64,000 bases of DNA from Romanomermis culicivorax (GCA_963922205.1 CAWUHX010000322.1:186001-250000), one strand, 5' to 3'; positions 35,301 to 42,330 are shown, counted from the stretch's first letter. Translations and numbers: made by a program. The notes: a model not told the origin generated them from the letters alone.

Positions 35301-38300
35301 GGTATTTGACTCTCATTTTCCACTAATGAAGGCCTGTGATCTGAGCCATTATCCTTTTCAGCTGAACTTTCAGCCGAAGTCAGGACAATGAGCTTTTCCG
35401 CATAACAGACCTTCTTTCCGGGTGGTGCAGGGTAAACCCGAACTCTTGAGACCACTCTGGTTGTCTTTACTCATTTTAAGTCCTCCCAATTCTCTATAAA
35501 AACCTATTGGTTTTTTGACCTCCCGAGTTTGCTACTAATTTTCCATTACTCTGAGTGGCAGAAGCCACCACTTGTCAAAATGGGACTTGGTGTAAATAAA
35601 GAAATATATAAACAGAATGAAAGGAGCTAATCAGTCACTCACTAATTCACCTAATCAGGCCTGAACGTTAGGTAGAAATAGTTTGGGACAGTTCGGTCTG
35701 TCCCAATCTCAACAAAAAGATCAGCTGCTTTTGTTCCAAAGAACTGCAGATGATCTGATAACTCTCTGAGCTCAGGTAACTTCCAATGAATGGGTAAAAC
35801 TGAGAAGTGAGGCCGAGAATTGAGTTGCAAATGTAGACTTGCATGCAGGGTGGCTCTCCAGAAATCCAGGATCTAACCTGCATTCCCTCTGCTGCAAGGA
35901 TAACAATAATTGTCCAGGCAGGGGATGTTGTATTTGGGCATAAACTTCACAAATATAAAATCAATAATACAAAATGTATAAAGGCTGGTCTGGCCCACCA
36001 ATTTCTTCACAAAATAAACAAACATAGAATGACCAAAAACATAAACAGGCCTTTTATGCGCGACATCTATGCAAATCGACACAAATTGTGTCGACTTCGG
36101 CTAATTTGCACAACCATGAGATAGACTATGTCCATCCCTGACACCAATGACTACCATATGGCTAGTCATATGATAAGAAAATCCTGTGGGGCAAATCATC
36201 CAATGACTGGCCGTAGTCCAACGATTTCTGGAGCATCCTATAGCACTTACTCCCCCAATTACACACATGCTCCATCACAGAGCACACCATGGGGGGGGGT
36301 ATGGGGGGGTATTACCCCCGTCTTAGATTTGGAAATTCATTTACTACCCCCATAAAAACAGCTGACTATAGCAAAAAATTTTGGTAGACTTCATCCTCTC
36401 CCCAGTAGGTTATACTAATTCGAGAAAAAGTGCAGAATGTGTGATTCTGAGGAATTACTCACTGCTGTTTTTGACACATTTACTGAGCAAATGATAATGG
36501 GAAAGTATGCAACTTCTGTGCCATATAGCGATTTTTAGGAAAGGATATGGAATTTTTGCAGAGTACGGTGGCGGTGGTCCTAGCACTTGCAAAGTGGATT
36601 TTCGGTGTTTTTATGGTACCGGCAACAAACTGCAACCAAAAAAAACCAGGTGCTCAAGGACAGGGAGGGAGATAGACTAATTTGCATAATTCATATGCAA
36701 ATTAAGTAAAATGGGCAAAAATATGGAGTTTTTGGAAAGCAGAAGTAGCATTTTTGGCACCTGGTATTATGATTGCTGTTAGTATAGCCATAGCCCCATA
36801 AAAACCCCCAAACTCCACTTTGCAAGTGCCAGGGCCACCAAAATTGGAGTTTTTACAGATGACGGTGGCCACGCCGAAATTGGCGGTGGCCACGCCGAAC
36901 CATTTGGCCGTGGCCACGCCGAAACATTTGGAAGAGCCTCTCCAGCGCTGCGCCCTTCGGGCGCAGCTGCTGTACCCTAAGCCTAAGCCTAAAGAAAATT
37001 TTAAAGGTAGGGTAAATTCGGTGGCCACCGTCATCTGCAGTTTACCCCCAAAATTGTTGACTATATGAATTATGCAAATTAGTCTATCTCCCTCCCTGTC
37101 CTTGAGCACCTGGTTTTTTTGGTTGCAGTTTGTTGCCGGTACCATAAAAACACCGAAAATCCACTTTGCAAGTGCTAGGACCACCGCCACCGTACTCTGC
37201 ATTTTAGCCAAGGATATCAGCACATTAATATATACTACTTGTAGGAAATCATTATAAATATAATTGGGAGATGAAATAATGACTTATGTGTATGTGATTA
37301 ATCAAAAAATCGCCCCTTGGGAAGAAAAACATTATGTTCTTAAAATTCTGCCTCTTCATGCTTTCCTTTTCCCCGCTTCTGCATTGGGTCTTCTGTGCGC
37401 ATATGGTTACCCAAGCTGTGGCATACCTCCCTGCTATGAGTTGAGACATGTGAGGTCTGTTGACGTGGATCAGGAGTGGTACTTGGTTTCAAACTCGTAG
37501 TTCATAGTCTAATGGGATTAATAATACTAAAGCCACAGTCAGCATCAGGACTTTCAATTGAAAGCACTGTTCCAAGCCTAACCAGTGATGGGATAAGCCC
37601 ATACTGCTGAAGATGCTGGTTGAAAAATGTTTCCAAACGTATGTTATGCTCGATTCTTGAAATGTGCAGGAATCAGTTTGCACAACAGTCTTCAAAGTGT
37701 GGCTATTCTGTACGTATAATTAGTGCATAAAAGTTGCATGATTGGGAGCTGGAAAATGGAGTTTTTTTGACAGTAAAAAGCATAAAGTAGGGGCATTAAT
37801 CATTTTTGTAAGTTCGAGAAACTACAACCCCCCCCCTCCTTAGCAAAAAGTTGAGAGCATAAAAAAAAAAGGTCACGGCATATTTCAGGTACTACCCTTA
37901 AAATTTACATTTTTACCCCTACCTAAATTTTCCACCTTGGGGATCTCTGCTCCATCATGACTTCATGGAAGAAGGATAGCATGATCAGTTTTAGCTTGTT
38001 TCTTTTCTATAGCTTTCTATCTAGACATCGACCTACTCAAACCTGTATTCATTGGATGGTTGGGGCGCTGTGGCCCCCTCGAAATGTTTCAAGAGTAAAA
38101 AAGCACCTTTGATTTTTTCTTCAAGTAAAAGTGAAGTCAGAAATGTTCATTTTACAGAAAATTGAGTGAAAAAATGTGTATCCCCTCCCCGAAAAAAATT
38201 CCTGGCTGAAGGCTTGGACCAGAGGTCCCCAAGGTCAAATTTTTCAGGTAGGGGTGAAATTGAAAATTTTGGGGGGTAGTGTAGCTAAATGTCAACTAAA

Positions 38301-40688
38301 CGCATGATTTTGTCTCAAAATTAGGCAACCAGTGATTAATTTTAAGGACTTTAGTAGGGGTAAAACCCCCCTCATACCCCTCCCCATGGGGTTGTCTGGC
38401 ATGGACCTACTCAAAATTTTATAATAAAACCCGTTATTCTTTTTTCAATTATTCTGTAAAGAGAAAATATTCTACTAGTAGTAACAAATTTCATTTTTCT
38501 AAAATAAATTAGCAGTTGGGAATTTTTCCTAAAATTTTCAACAACACATAAGTTAAAAATTTTCTAAAAAACAGCTAGAGTAGCCGCATTTATACTTTAC
38601 AGCATGGCCACAGTCACAGCAGCCATGACCGATCGAATTTCAGTGCACGTGACAAGCAACCTATCATATTGGTGGTAAACCCCCATACCTGAGACCTTGG
38701 CCACCCCCTGACCTTCAGTACACGTGACAAGCAACCTATCATATATGGGGGTAAACCCCCATACCTGAGACCCTGGCCACCCCCTCTGGCCTAAAAAAAT
38801 CGTCAAACACCCCCGTGAACTTTTTTCGAGACCACTTTTTTGATGATTTTTGTGCATATTTTGTACGAAAAACAAGCTTTCAGAACTTTTTTTGGTTTTT
38901 TGCTCACTGACCCCTCTACCCCCTGGATAAAAAGTCCAAGGACCCTTCCCAGGGCTTTTTTTTTCCGTACCGATCGATCCGTACCGTACGGAAATCCAGT
39001 GAAAAAATTTCCGTACCGCCTAACTTATTTCCGTATGGCGCAAAAATAGTTAAGTTAGTTAAAAAATAGTTCCGTACCGTACGGAAATTCCTATAAAATT
39101 TTTCCGTACCACCTGAAAAAAATCCGTACTGTACGGAAAAAAAAACCCCTGACCCTTCCCCCTGGAAAATTCTTGCCGTGCATGTCTGGATAACATCAAA
39201 TATGAGATTTGACTTTGCCGAATAATGGACGTATTTCAGACATTTTTGATCAAAAATATCATTTAAAATATTATTATAGTCGCTGTCTACAATTCTAGAA
39301 CAAAGTTCGAGCCTGAAAGACAAAGGTTTCTGACAAATTTATGACTGAACTATACTTCAAAATTATTATCACCCATAATCCTTACCCAACTTTTTCGGGG
39401 AGCGGATGGATCATAAACTTAATTCTCTTTTTAGAGCTTAGAAGTGCTCACGGGCGCTTTGTTTTAGGGTGTTTGAGGTTATTTAATCGTTTCGATGTTT
39501 TTTCACTAAAAATGAGGGAAAAGAAAGAACTTTTCGAGTTCGAAGCCAAATTCAATAAAATATTGCGGAGTTATTGTAAGACTAACGATCCAGAAACATA
39601 ATAGCCTTGAATTTCAAAAGACTATAAAGGCCACCATAGTTTTTGAGACTACAAGTAACGAGTTATACAGATAAATCTTGGAAAAAATTAGGTTCTGCTG
39701 ACATTCTAAAATGCTGGAGAATCAGTTTCAGATATCTACCCCAGAAAAATTAACGAACATTACTTCCACGATGTCTCTGACATCTAACTCGGCTTTATGT
39801 TTTAAAGCAGTAACAAAAAAGTTGGTAAACTCTATGTATTTGTCTTTATTTAATAACGTATAAGAGGAAATACTAGTTTTCACAAAATATGGAGAAGAAT
39901 ATAGAAAATTGTGATATAATATTTAATACCTTTTAGATAAAAACTATTAAACTATCAAGGGTATCAAAAACTAACTACTAAAACTATCAAAGATTAACTG
40001 ACAAGTGATAGCCGTGCCTGAGCTAAATAATGAACATTAATGATTACTAAAGTCCTTTGTAGATTTTCACTTTCTAAAATGTACAAAAATGCATTAAAAA
40101 TTTCGTTTTCCGCATTTCGGAGGGGTCGGCCGCAATCCCTCCTCAATACGCCACTGTCCTTACCTGAAAGTATTGTTTTCTTTCATCGGGTCGCATCATT
40201 CGGATCTCTTTTCTGACCAGGCGATTCGGATCAGCGTACATTTTATCCAGATCGTCGTCGTACATATCTCTTTTGCGCCTAACCCTGAAATTTTCGTCCA
40301 TCGGTGGCTTTTTGTCGTTATCTACTTTCCGCTCGCTGTTTCGTAAATTTTTCCTCTTTTTATTCGTAGAGCCATTATGGATTTGCTCGTCATTATTCAT
40401 TATAGCGCACAAAGTATTCTGACATTTCGATAATTGGTCGGCCCACTTTTCCGCTTTTCGTGGTAGAAAAGCCCATTTATTCAATTTTCTATATTCTAAA
40501 TCTGTACTGTGCCGCGCATAATTAATCCACGTTTTACTCCTTTGGCATAGGGCGTGAAATTTTTCTTGGGAAAAATTTCTGTGGTAGGAATATTGCCTAT
40601 TATTTGATTGACAATCGGCATTTCTACGTGAAAATTGCTGAGAAATATTAATCTGTAAGAAAACTAACAAAATGCAGAATTGCTTCAT
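14192..40688 (-). CDS. TyrR: secreted tyrosinase-like protein with two ShK domains, 10 exons
   Basis: Paralogue of TyrL, lying upstream in the same orientation. Proposed exons: 40688-40164, 24469-24187, 23466-23179, 21675-21256, 17910-17555, 17116-16852, 16792-16673, 15246-15076, 14569-14447, 14391-14192. They join into about 916 aa without a stop. Signal peptide (1-17), Cys-containing propeptide, RVRRKR site (135-140), CuA ligands H198/H207/H216, CuB ligands H335/H339/H362, Cys-rich region (about 420-500), a two-exon domain (506-712), Ser/Thr/Pro linkers and two ShK domains (about 810-850 and 852-890). Intron 1 is phase 0 and 15.7 kb long because of nested transposons; most others are phase 1. 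The role (phenol oxidation in cuticle, egg or defence) is inferred from the family. Exons 7-8 have the least certain boundaries. Confidence 0.82.
14447..14569 (-). CDS. TyrR exon 9: first ShK domain
   Basis: Residues 810-850, one ShK module in one exon: [17 protein letters not shown] then LCPKECKMC. It has seven cysteines, one more than the canonical six. Acceptor TTTTTTAG, donor GTAGGA, phase 1 on both sides, which would allow module shuffling. Confidence 0.85.
15076..15246 (-). CDS. TyrR exon 8: Ser/Thr/Pro linker
   Basis: Residues 753-809. Contains [17 protein letters not shown] and a hydrophobic [12 protein letters not shown] stretch. Donor GTAAGT is strong. The acceptor (TGGGAG) is weak but keeps frame with exon 7. 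The mariner element ends less than 90 nt upstream of this acceptor. Confidence 0.6.
15335..16424 (-). mobile_element. Tc1/mariner-type element in TyrR intron 7
   Basis: Terminal inverted repeats CGGGTGGTGACxAAAxTxTG are flanked by TA on both sides (15333-15334 and 16425-16426), the Tc1/mariner target duplication. Length 1090 bp. The minus strand carries a broken transposase. Confidence 0.85.
15556..15996 (-). pseudogene. broken Tc1/mariner transposase
   Basis: Two minus-strand ORFs in different frames preserve parts of a DDE transposase catalytic domain. The upstream one (15996-15814) has the FYISHS stretch and a following [16 protein letters not shown] segment. The downstream one (15804-15556) has [14 protein letters not shown], the region of the second catalytic Asp. 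The DNA-binding N terminus is not recognisable as an ORF. A frame change and the missing N terminus make it inactive. Confidence 0.75.
16673..16792 (-). CDS. TyrR exon 7: Thr/Ala/Pro linker
   Basis: Residues 713-752. Acceptor ATTTTCAG, and a stretch rich in [11 protein letters not shown]. Two donors are possible: GTATGA at 16672, which keeps phase 1 into exon 8 and is chosen here, or GTAGAT at 16634. Confidence 0.6.
16852..17116 (-). CDS. TyrR exon 6: second half of the extra extracellular domain
   Basis: Residues 625-712. Acceptor ATTTTTAG immediately before ATGATGAAC, donor GTAAGT. Encodes alternating hydrophobic strands ([25 protein letters not shown]), a beta-rich character with no family I recognise. 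It belongs with exon 5. Confidence 0.72.
17378..17512 (+). repeat. dispersed repeat family E, truncated copy
   Basis: Shares AGAGGTCxxCAAGGTCA, TTTTTCAGGTAGGGGT, TGTCTCAAAATTAGGCA and CAGTGAT with the copy at 38218. Lies in TyrR intron 5. Confidence 0.65.
17555..17910 (-). CDS. TyrR exon 5: first half of the extra extracellular domain
   Basis: Residues 506-624. Begins RWFETGEQM, includes [12 protein letters not shown], and ends with [12 protein letters not shown] and LCNPMCFN. The order parallels TyrL exon 9 (a hydrophobic strand ending in Asn-Pro or Asp-Pro, then LC-x3-C). Strong acceptor TTTGCAG and donor GTAAGT. Confidence 0.78.
18444..18717 (-). mobile_element. dispersed repeat family B, copy 2
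   Basis: Runs from CATACATGCAC to GTGCATGCATG in the orientation opposite to the 8067 copy, with the same TACCTGAGACCCTGG and TTGCTCACCCAT blocks. Intronic in TyrR. Confidence 0.7.
18990..21255. other. TyrR intron 4 DNA without a recognised feature
   Basis: AT-rich sequence with short ORFs only. The longest, 20002-20223 (+), resembles nothing I know and has no splice partners in view. Confidence 0.5.
21256..21675 (-). CDS. TyrR exon 4: IWEQWR plus Cys-rich segment
   Basis: Residues 366-505. It joins what TyrL splits into exons 4 and 5: [16 protein letters not shown], then [19 protein letters not shown] and the paired cysteines [15 protein letters not shown] and DICYKSKC. Acceptor TTTTTAG, donor GTATAT. 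Confidence 0.87.
22824..23157. mobile_element. CpG-rich MITE with 41-bp perfect terminal inverted repeats
   Basis: Both ends read AGGCCCTGTCATACTTCACC and continue identically for 41 bp through CGCGGTACCGCGCGGCGCCG. A TAA trinucleotide flanks each side (22821-22823, 23158-23160), the TWA-type target of PIF/Harbinger elements. The interior is built from further GGCGCCGC / GCGCGG palindromes. Non-coding, in TyrR intron 3 only 21 bp beyond the exon 3 donor. Confidence 0.85.
23179..23466 (-). CDS. TyrR exon 3: CuB site
   Basis: Residues 270-365. [14 protein letters not shown] leads to [17 protein letters not shown] (H335, H339) and [12 protein letters not shown] (H362). As in TyrL, the first His of the usual His-His pair is missing (Ile here). 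Acceptor CTTTCAG, donor GTGATT. Confidence 0.88.
24187..24469 (-). CDS. TyrR exon 2: CuA site
   Basis: Residues 176-269. The frame continues directly from exon 1 (KQYFQ joined to AISELKAAK). CuA ligands lie in [16 protein letters not shown] and PYHREYL, followed by [10 protein letters not shown] and GNGEG. Acceptor TTCTTCTAG, donor GTAAGG. Confidence 0.88.
24708..24977 (+). mobile_element. dispersed repeat family A, left half, split by the Gypsy element
   Basis: Begins ATACATGTAATGGAGTCCCG and runs to CCCATCCCAA, where the LTR element starts. The right half resumes at 36144. Matches the intact family A copies at 41832 and 42527, including the TTTTTTGTTCAAAAA and GAAAGTATGG blocks. Confidence 0.8.
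24978..25562 (-). repeat. 3' LTR of the Gypsy element
   Basis: On the plus strand it begins TGTCAAAATGGGACTTGG and ends CATCTCCAACA. It aligns along its whole length with 35573-36143, with scattered substitutions and short indels, so the insertion is not recent. Confidence 0.88.
26179..26505 (-). other. Gly/Gln-rich ORF downstream of the retroelement integrase
   Basis: An open frame of 108 codons between integrase and 3' LTR, rich in Gly, Gln, His and Arg. Position fits a third ORF or a shifted remnant; no envelope-like or other domain is recognisable. May be fortuitous. Confidence 0.3.
27792..28830 (-). pseudogene. Gypsy integrase, broken
   Basis: The zinc-binding part ([22 protein letters not shown]) precedes a rve core at 28642-28250 and a C-terminal piece (28109-27792) with [10 protein letters not shown]. 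An in-frame TAG lies between WWPGM and CLVC, and the last piece is in another frame. In the catalytic core the usual second Asp (S-D-x-G) is His (LLSHNGS), and the Glu of the NGxVER motif is Val (NGMVVRF). It cannot be catalytically active. Confidence 0.85.
29165..29971 (-). pseudogene. Gypsy RT thumb/connection and RNase H
   Basis: 268 codons open. It begins after the RT palm with [17 protein letters not shown], then RNase H motifs [18 protein letters not shown] (catalytic Asp), [15 protein letters not shown] (catalytic Glu), TEHKPLL in place of the usual TDH, and [15 protein letters not shown] well-preserved segment of an otherwise broken pol. Confidence 0.87.
29972..30683 (-). pseudogene. 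Gypsy reverse transcriptase palm/fingers, frameshifted
   Basis: Pieces in different frames carry [16 protein letters not shown], then [20 protein letters not shown] and [20 protein letters not shown], the RT fingers. The active-site motif near 30100-30130 reads YIDNIMVFS, with Asn in place of the second catalytic Asp, and stops follow. Non-functional. Confidence 0.82.
30979..31677 (-). pseudogene. Gypsy aspartic protease region
   Basis: 232 codons open. [14 protein letters not shown] holds the D-T-G active-site triad of retropepsins, and [14 protein letters not shown] is the conserved second element. Detached from gag and RT by frame changes, but itself intact. Confidence 0.82.
32005..33060 (-). 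pseudogene. Gypsy gag, central and C-terminal part
   Basis: The 242-codon ORF (32946-32218) has a charged, Gln-rich gag character. In the same frame upstream, after an in-frame TGA near 32957, gag-like sequence continues ([17 protein letters not shown]). No CCHC zinc knuckle is seen; a Gly/Arg/Asn-rich stretch downstream (32200-32010) could replace it. Confidence 0.65.
33176..34596 (+). mobile_element. hAT transposon inserted in the Gypsy element
   Basis: Terminal inverted repeats TAGGGCTGTTTC / GAAACAGCCCTA are bounded by an exact 8-bp duplication ATTGTAGG (33168-33175 and 34597-34604), the hAT signature. Both ends carry clusters of GAGTTCGAGTTCGAG, typical subterminal transposase-binding repeats. 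Internal remnants match a hAT transposase. Confidence 0.9.
33556..34276 (+). pseudogene. hAT transposase, frameshifted and truncated
   Basis: Start at 33556 with a BED-type zinc finger ([20 protein letters not shown]). A frame change follows before a segment ending AFQP at a GTGAGT donor. A second exon has an in-frame TAA four residues before NSDAPSKK and continues to [14 protein letters not shown] third has [10 protein letters not shown] and [10 protein letters not shown], the region of the first catalytic Asp. The remaining catalytic core and dimerisation domain are missing, so the copy is internally deleted. Confidence 0.8.
34812..35455 (-). pseudogene. Gypsy leader / gag N-terminal ORFs
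   Basis: Two overlapping ORFs in different frames (35455-34991 and 35018-34812) directly after the 5' LTR. Hydrophilic products, no domain recognised; position suggests the gag N terminus. Confidence 0.45.
35553..35570 (-). promoter_or_regulatory. putative primer-binding site of the Gypsy element
   Basis: TGGTGGCTTCTGCCACTC on the element strand, two bases inside the 5' LTR. Starting with TGG it fits pairing with a tRNA 3' end. Which tRNA was not determined. Confidence 0.45.
35573..36143 (-). repeat. 5' LTR of the Gypsy element
   Basis: Direct repeat of 24978-25562. Plus strand TTGTCAAAATGGGAC at one end and CATCCCTGACA at the other, where the target duplication CCAA follows. Confidence 0.88.
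36144..36269 (+). mobile_element. dispersed repeat family A, right half
   Basis: Resumes the repeat interrupted at 24977: CCAATGACTACCATATGGCT, then CCAACGATTTCTGGAGCATC and CCCCCAATTACACACATG, the right terminus of the family. Confidence 0.75.
36288..36320 (+). repeat. G-run cluster
   Basis: ATGGGGGGGGGTATGGGGGG followed by TATTACCCCC: consecutive G tracts that could form a G-quadruplex or hairpin. Confidence 0.6.
36557..37201. mobile_element. 645-bp foldback element with 140-bp near-identical arms
   Basis: The left arm 36557-36696 and the reverse complement of 37063-37201 are identical except for one A in an A-run (8 against 7). Arms begin TGCAGAGTACGGTGGCGG. The interior holds a diverged internal copy of the terminus (36797-36845), a second inverted pair (CAGATGACGGTGGCCAC), three GGTGGCCACGCCGAA-like tandem units, a GCTGCGCCC/GGGCGCAGC hairpin and two and a half GCCTAA units. 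No transposase; a 173-codon ORF across it looks fortuitous. Confidence 0.85.
38060..38217 (+). repeat. dispersed repeat family D, copy 2
   Basis: Same order of blocks as 1175: GGTTGGGGCGC, TTTTACAGAAAATTGAGTG, CCTGGCTGAAGGC. Directly followed by family E. Confidence 0.65.
38218..38395 (+). repeat. dispersed repeat family E, longer copy
   Basis: AGAGGTCCCCAAGGTCA to CCCTCCCCATGGGGTTG; contains the TGTCTCAAAATTAGGCA block shared with 17378. Confidence 0.65.
38640..38790 (-). repeat. 76-bp direct tandem duplication at a family B end
   Basis: CACGTGACAAGCAACCTATC plus CCCCCATACCTGAGACC and GGCCACCCCCT occur twice in tandem with a few differences. Confidence 0.75.
38791..39189 (-). mobile_element. 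dispersed repeat family B, copy 3, with nested MITE
   Basis: Continues the family B sequence (AAAATCGTCAAACACCCC, TTTTGCTCACTGACCCC) to TTGCCGTGCATGTCTGG. It is split by a 200-bp MITE at 38951-39150. Confidence 0.75.
38951..39150. mobile_element. 200-bp MITE with exact 10-bp target duplication
   Basis: Ends AGGGCTTTTTTTTTCCGTAC and, inverted, AGGGGTTTTTTTTTCCGTAC. GACCCTTCCC lies immediately outside both ends (38941-38950, 39151-39160), and removing one copy plus the element restores the family B sequence. The interior is full of CCGTACCGTACGG palindromes. A 9-11-bp duplication suggests a Mutator-like origin. Confidence 0.88.
39190..40163. other. 5' part of TyrR intron 1, no feature seen
   Basis: AT-rich intronic sequence. 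The small plus-strand ORF at 39341-39601 resembles nothing known to me. Confidence 0.5.
40164..40688 (-). CDS. TyrR exon 1: signal peptide and propeptide
   Basis: Residues 1-175. Hydrophobic leader [16 protein letters not shown], then a Cys-containing propeptide, Lys/Arg-rich stretch, RVRRKR processing site, and [18 protein letters not shown], which matches [18 protein letters not shown] of TyrL. Ends phase 0 at GTAAGG. Confidence 0.85.
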
Positions 40689-40738
40689 AATTCTGCCGAG
40701 AACGGATTAGTTATCAAAAAAGGTAAGAAAACGTTGTC

Positions 40739-40746
40739 CTATATAC
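40739..40746 (-). promoter_or_regulatory. possible TATA box of TyrR
   Basis: The minus strand reads GGTATATAGGAC about 55 nt upstream of the TyrR ATG, compatible with a short 5'UTR. Confidence 0.35.
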
Positions 40747-40749
40747 CTT

Positions 40750-41830
40750 TCCACGTTGAAAAAATACTAAAAATAAATTCGAAACAGTTCGAGTGGCAGA
40801 CTACAAGAAGGCGCTGCAGTGACGACCATTTGTACGGTTACGCTCAATTTATTTGAGAATCTAGGCTGTTACTTTTACTATCGAAAACCATTAGATTTAT
40901 CAGTACATGAAAATAGAACCTGCAGAGAATTTCGATGTTTTAATTATTGCAGGAATTGAAACAAAGTTCATGCATCTTCATTATTATCAAGAATCGAGTG
41001 TCGATAACTATTAACTAAGTAGCTAGTTGATCAGCCGGAGTGACAAGAAGGTTGACTTTTTTTCTGAGTTTTTCGTGGTTCTTACGATTCAGTCAAAAAT
41101 GAAAGTATAGTATCGCAACAAGCATACACATACATGGAGTTTGAGGGGTTTGATCTCGGTTGATCATCGGTAGATTATTGCTAACCAGCAGATTTGACCT
41201 CCCAGTAATGATCGACAAGATAATGATAGAAAATGATCAAGTCATAAGAATGAAAATGACGATGTTTAACGATTTTTCGAAAAAAACGCATACTTGATTT
41301 CAGCAAGAGCAACATTAGAGCTGAAAAAGTACTGATTCCGCCAACAGTTTCACACATTTGATTAATGTACGTTAGAGTGTGTTGCTTAGGTAATAGCATA
41401 TCTTACTTTTGTCATCAAAAAAGAAAAGAAATTTATGACCCACTTTATTCGCTTCCTGAACCTCTGCAGAACGTCCATGCTGTGCATGTATGTCGACAAG
41501 AATGTCTTAAAAGAGCGCTTTGTGTTCAGTTTGTCGTTACTTTAGATTGTAAATTAAATTCATATGAATACTCAATTAACGTTTCGTTCTTTTCAAACTA
41601 ACAACGATATCTGTCACCGCATGTAGTATTCCTTTCACCATTCTTCAAAACCGGTTACTACTCAATGCCCAGTAACGGATTATCCTCCCACAATTGATCA
41701 TTTTGTGAAATATGATAGCTAATTGATGATAAAATTTTCTTACCGGCAACTAGTAATTAACTCTTCACTAAAATGAATATTCTAGCGAAATTGGACATCG
41801 CTAGAAGAATTTCTTTATAATTAGCTAGAC
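40750..41830. other. upstream DNA of TyrR, no gene seen
   Basis: Only short ORFs. One on the plus strand (41365-41601) has a C-x3-C-x6-C spacing slightly like a PAN/apple module, too weak to call. Confidence 0.4.
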
Positions 41831-41831
41831 T

Positions 41832-42174
41832 CACACGTAAAGGGGCCCCGAGGTCTGGGGGGTCGGGCGATTTTTTGGGGCCGGCAGTCACTGATTCCCC
41901 AAAATTTTAGAGCTTTTTCACCAAAAAAGGTTCAAAAATAGTAATTTTTGTCTGAAAAAAAAACCCCGTAAAAAATGTATTCATGACACGAAGCGCCAAA
42001 AAATTCACATTCTTGATTATTTTTTGTTCAAATAATTGGCATTTTCCGACCAAAAGTATGGGGTCCCCACGACGGATTTTAAAATCCTGGGGATGGTCGC
42101 CCGATGGCTAGCCATATGGCCGACGATTTCTGGAGGGGGTTAATACAGCACTTCTCCCCCCAATTACATGTATG
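41832..42174 (+). mobile_element. dispersed repeat family A, copy 2
   Basis: CACACGTAAAGGGGCCCCGAG to CCCAATTACATGTATG: near-inverted ends. Central hairpin remnant CACGAAGCGCC, then CCAAAAGTATGGGG and GCTAGCCATATGGC. Non-coding. Confidence 0.75.
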
Positions 42175-42182
42175 GCTAGACT

Positions 42183-42330
42183 ACACATGTAAATAGGGGT
42201 AGTGAGGGTAAACACCCTACCTGATACCACGGATATCTCTTGGCCCGAAAAAATCTTCAGATAACAACCTTTTTGAATAATTATTTTTTTGATTGTTTTT
42301 CGCATGTAATATACATTATTCATACAAGAC
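42183..42330 (-). repeat. family B-like fragment
   Basis: CACATGTAAATAGGGGTAGT, then ACCCTACCTGATACC and CGCATGTAATATAC: a diverged half of family B. Confidence 0.5.

Larger units (their letters stand above)
24978..36143 (-). mobile_element. Ty3/Gypsy LTR retrotransposon, degraded, containing a hAT insertion
   Basis: Two direct repeats of about 580 bp bound an interior coding on the minus strand in the order gag, protease, RT, RNase H, integrase, the Gypsy order. The termini are TG...CA. CCAA lies on both outer sides (24974-24977 and 36144-36147), a 4-bp target duplication. Just inside the 5' LTR the element strand reads TGGTGGCTTCTGCCACTC two bases after the LTR, a plausible tRNA primer site. 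Every ORF is broken and key catalytic residues are changed. Confidence 0.88.

Noticed and set aside
36702-37223. 173-codon minus-strand ORF across the foldback element
   Set aside because: It runs through both an inverted arm and tandem units; composition follows the repeat, and no domain is visible.
41365-41601. PAN/apple-like cysteine spacing in a small plus-strand ORF
   Set aside because: Only three or four cysteines fit, no splice partners or signal peptide, so the resemblance is too weak.
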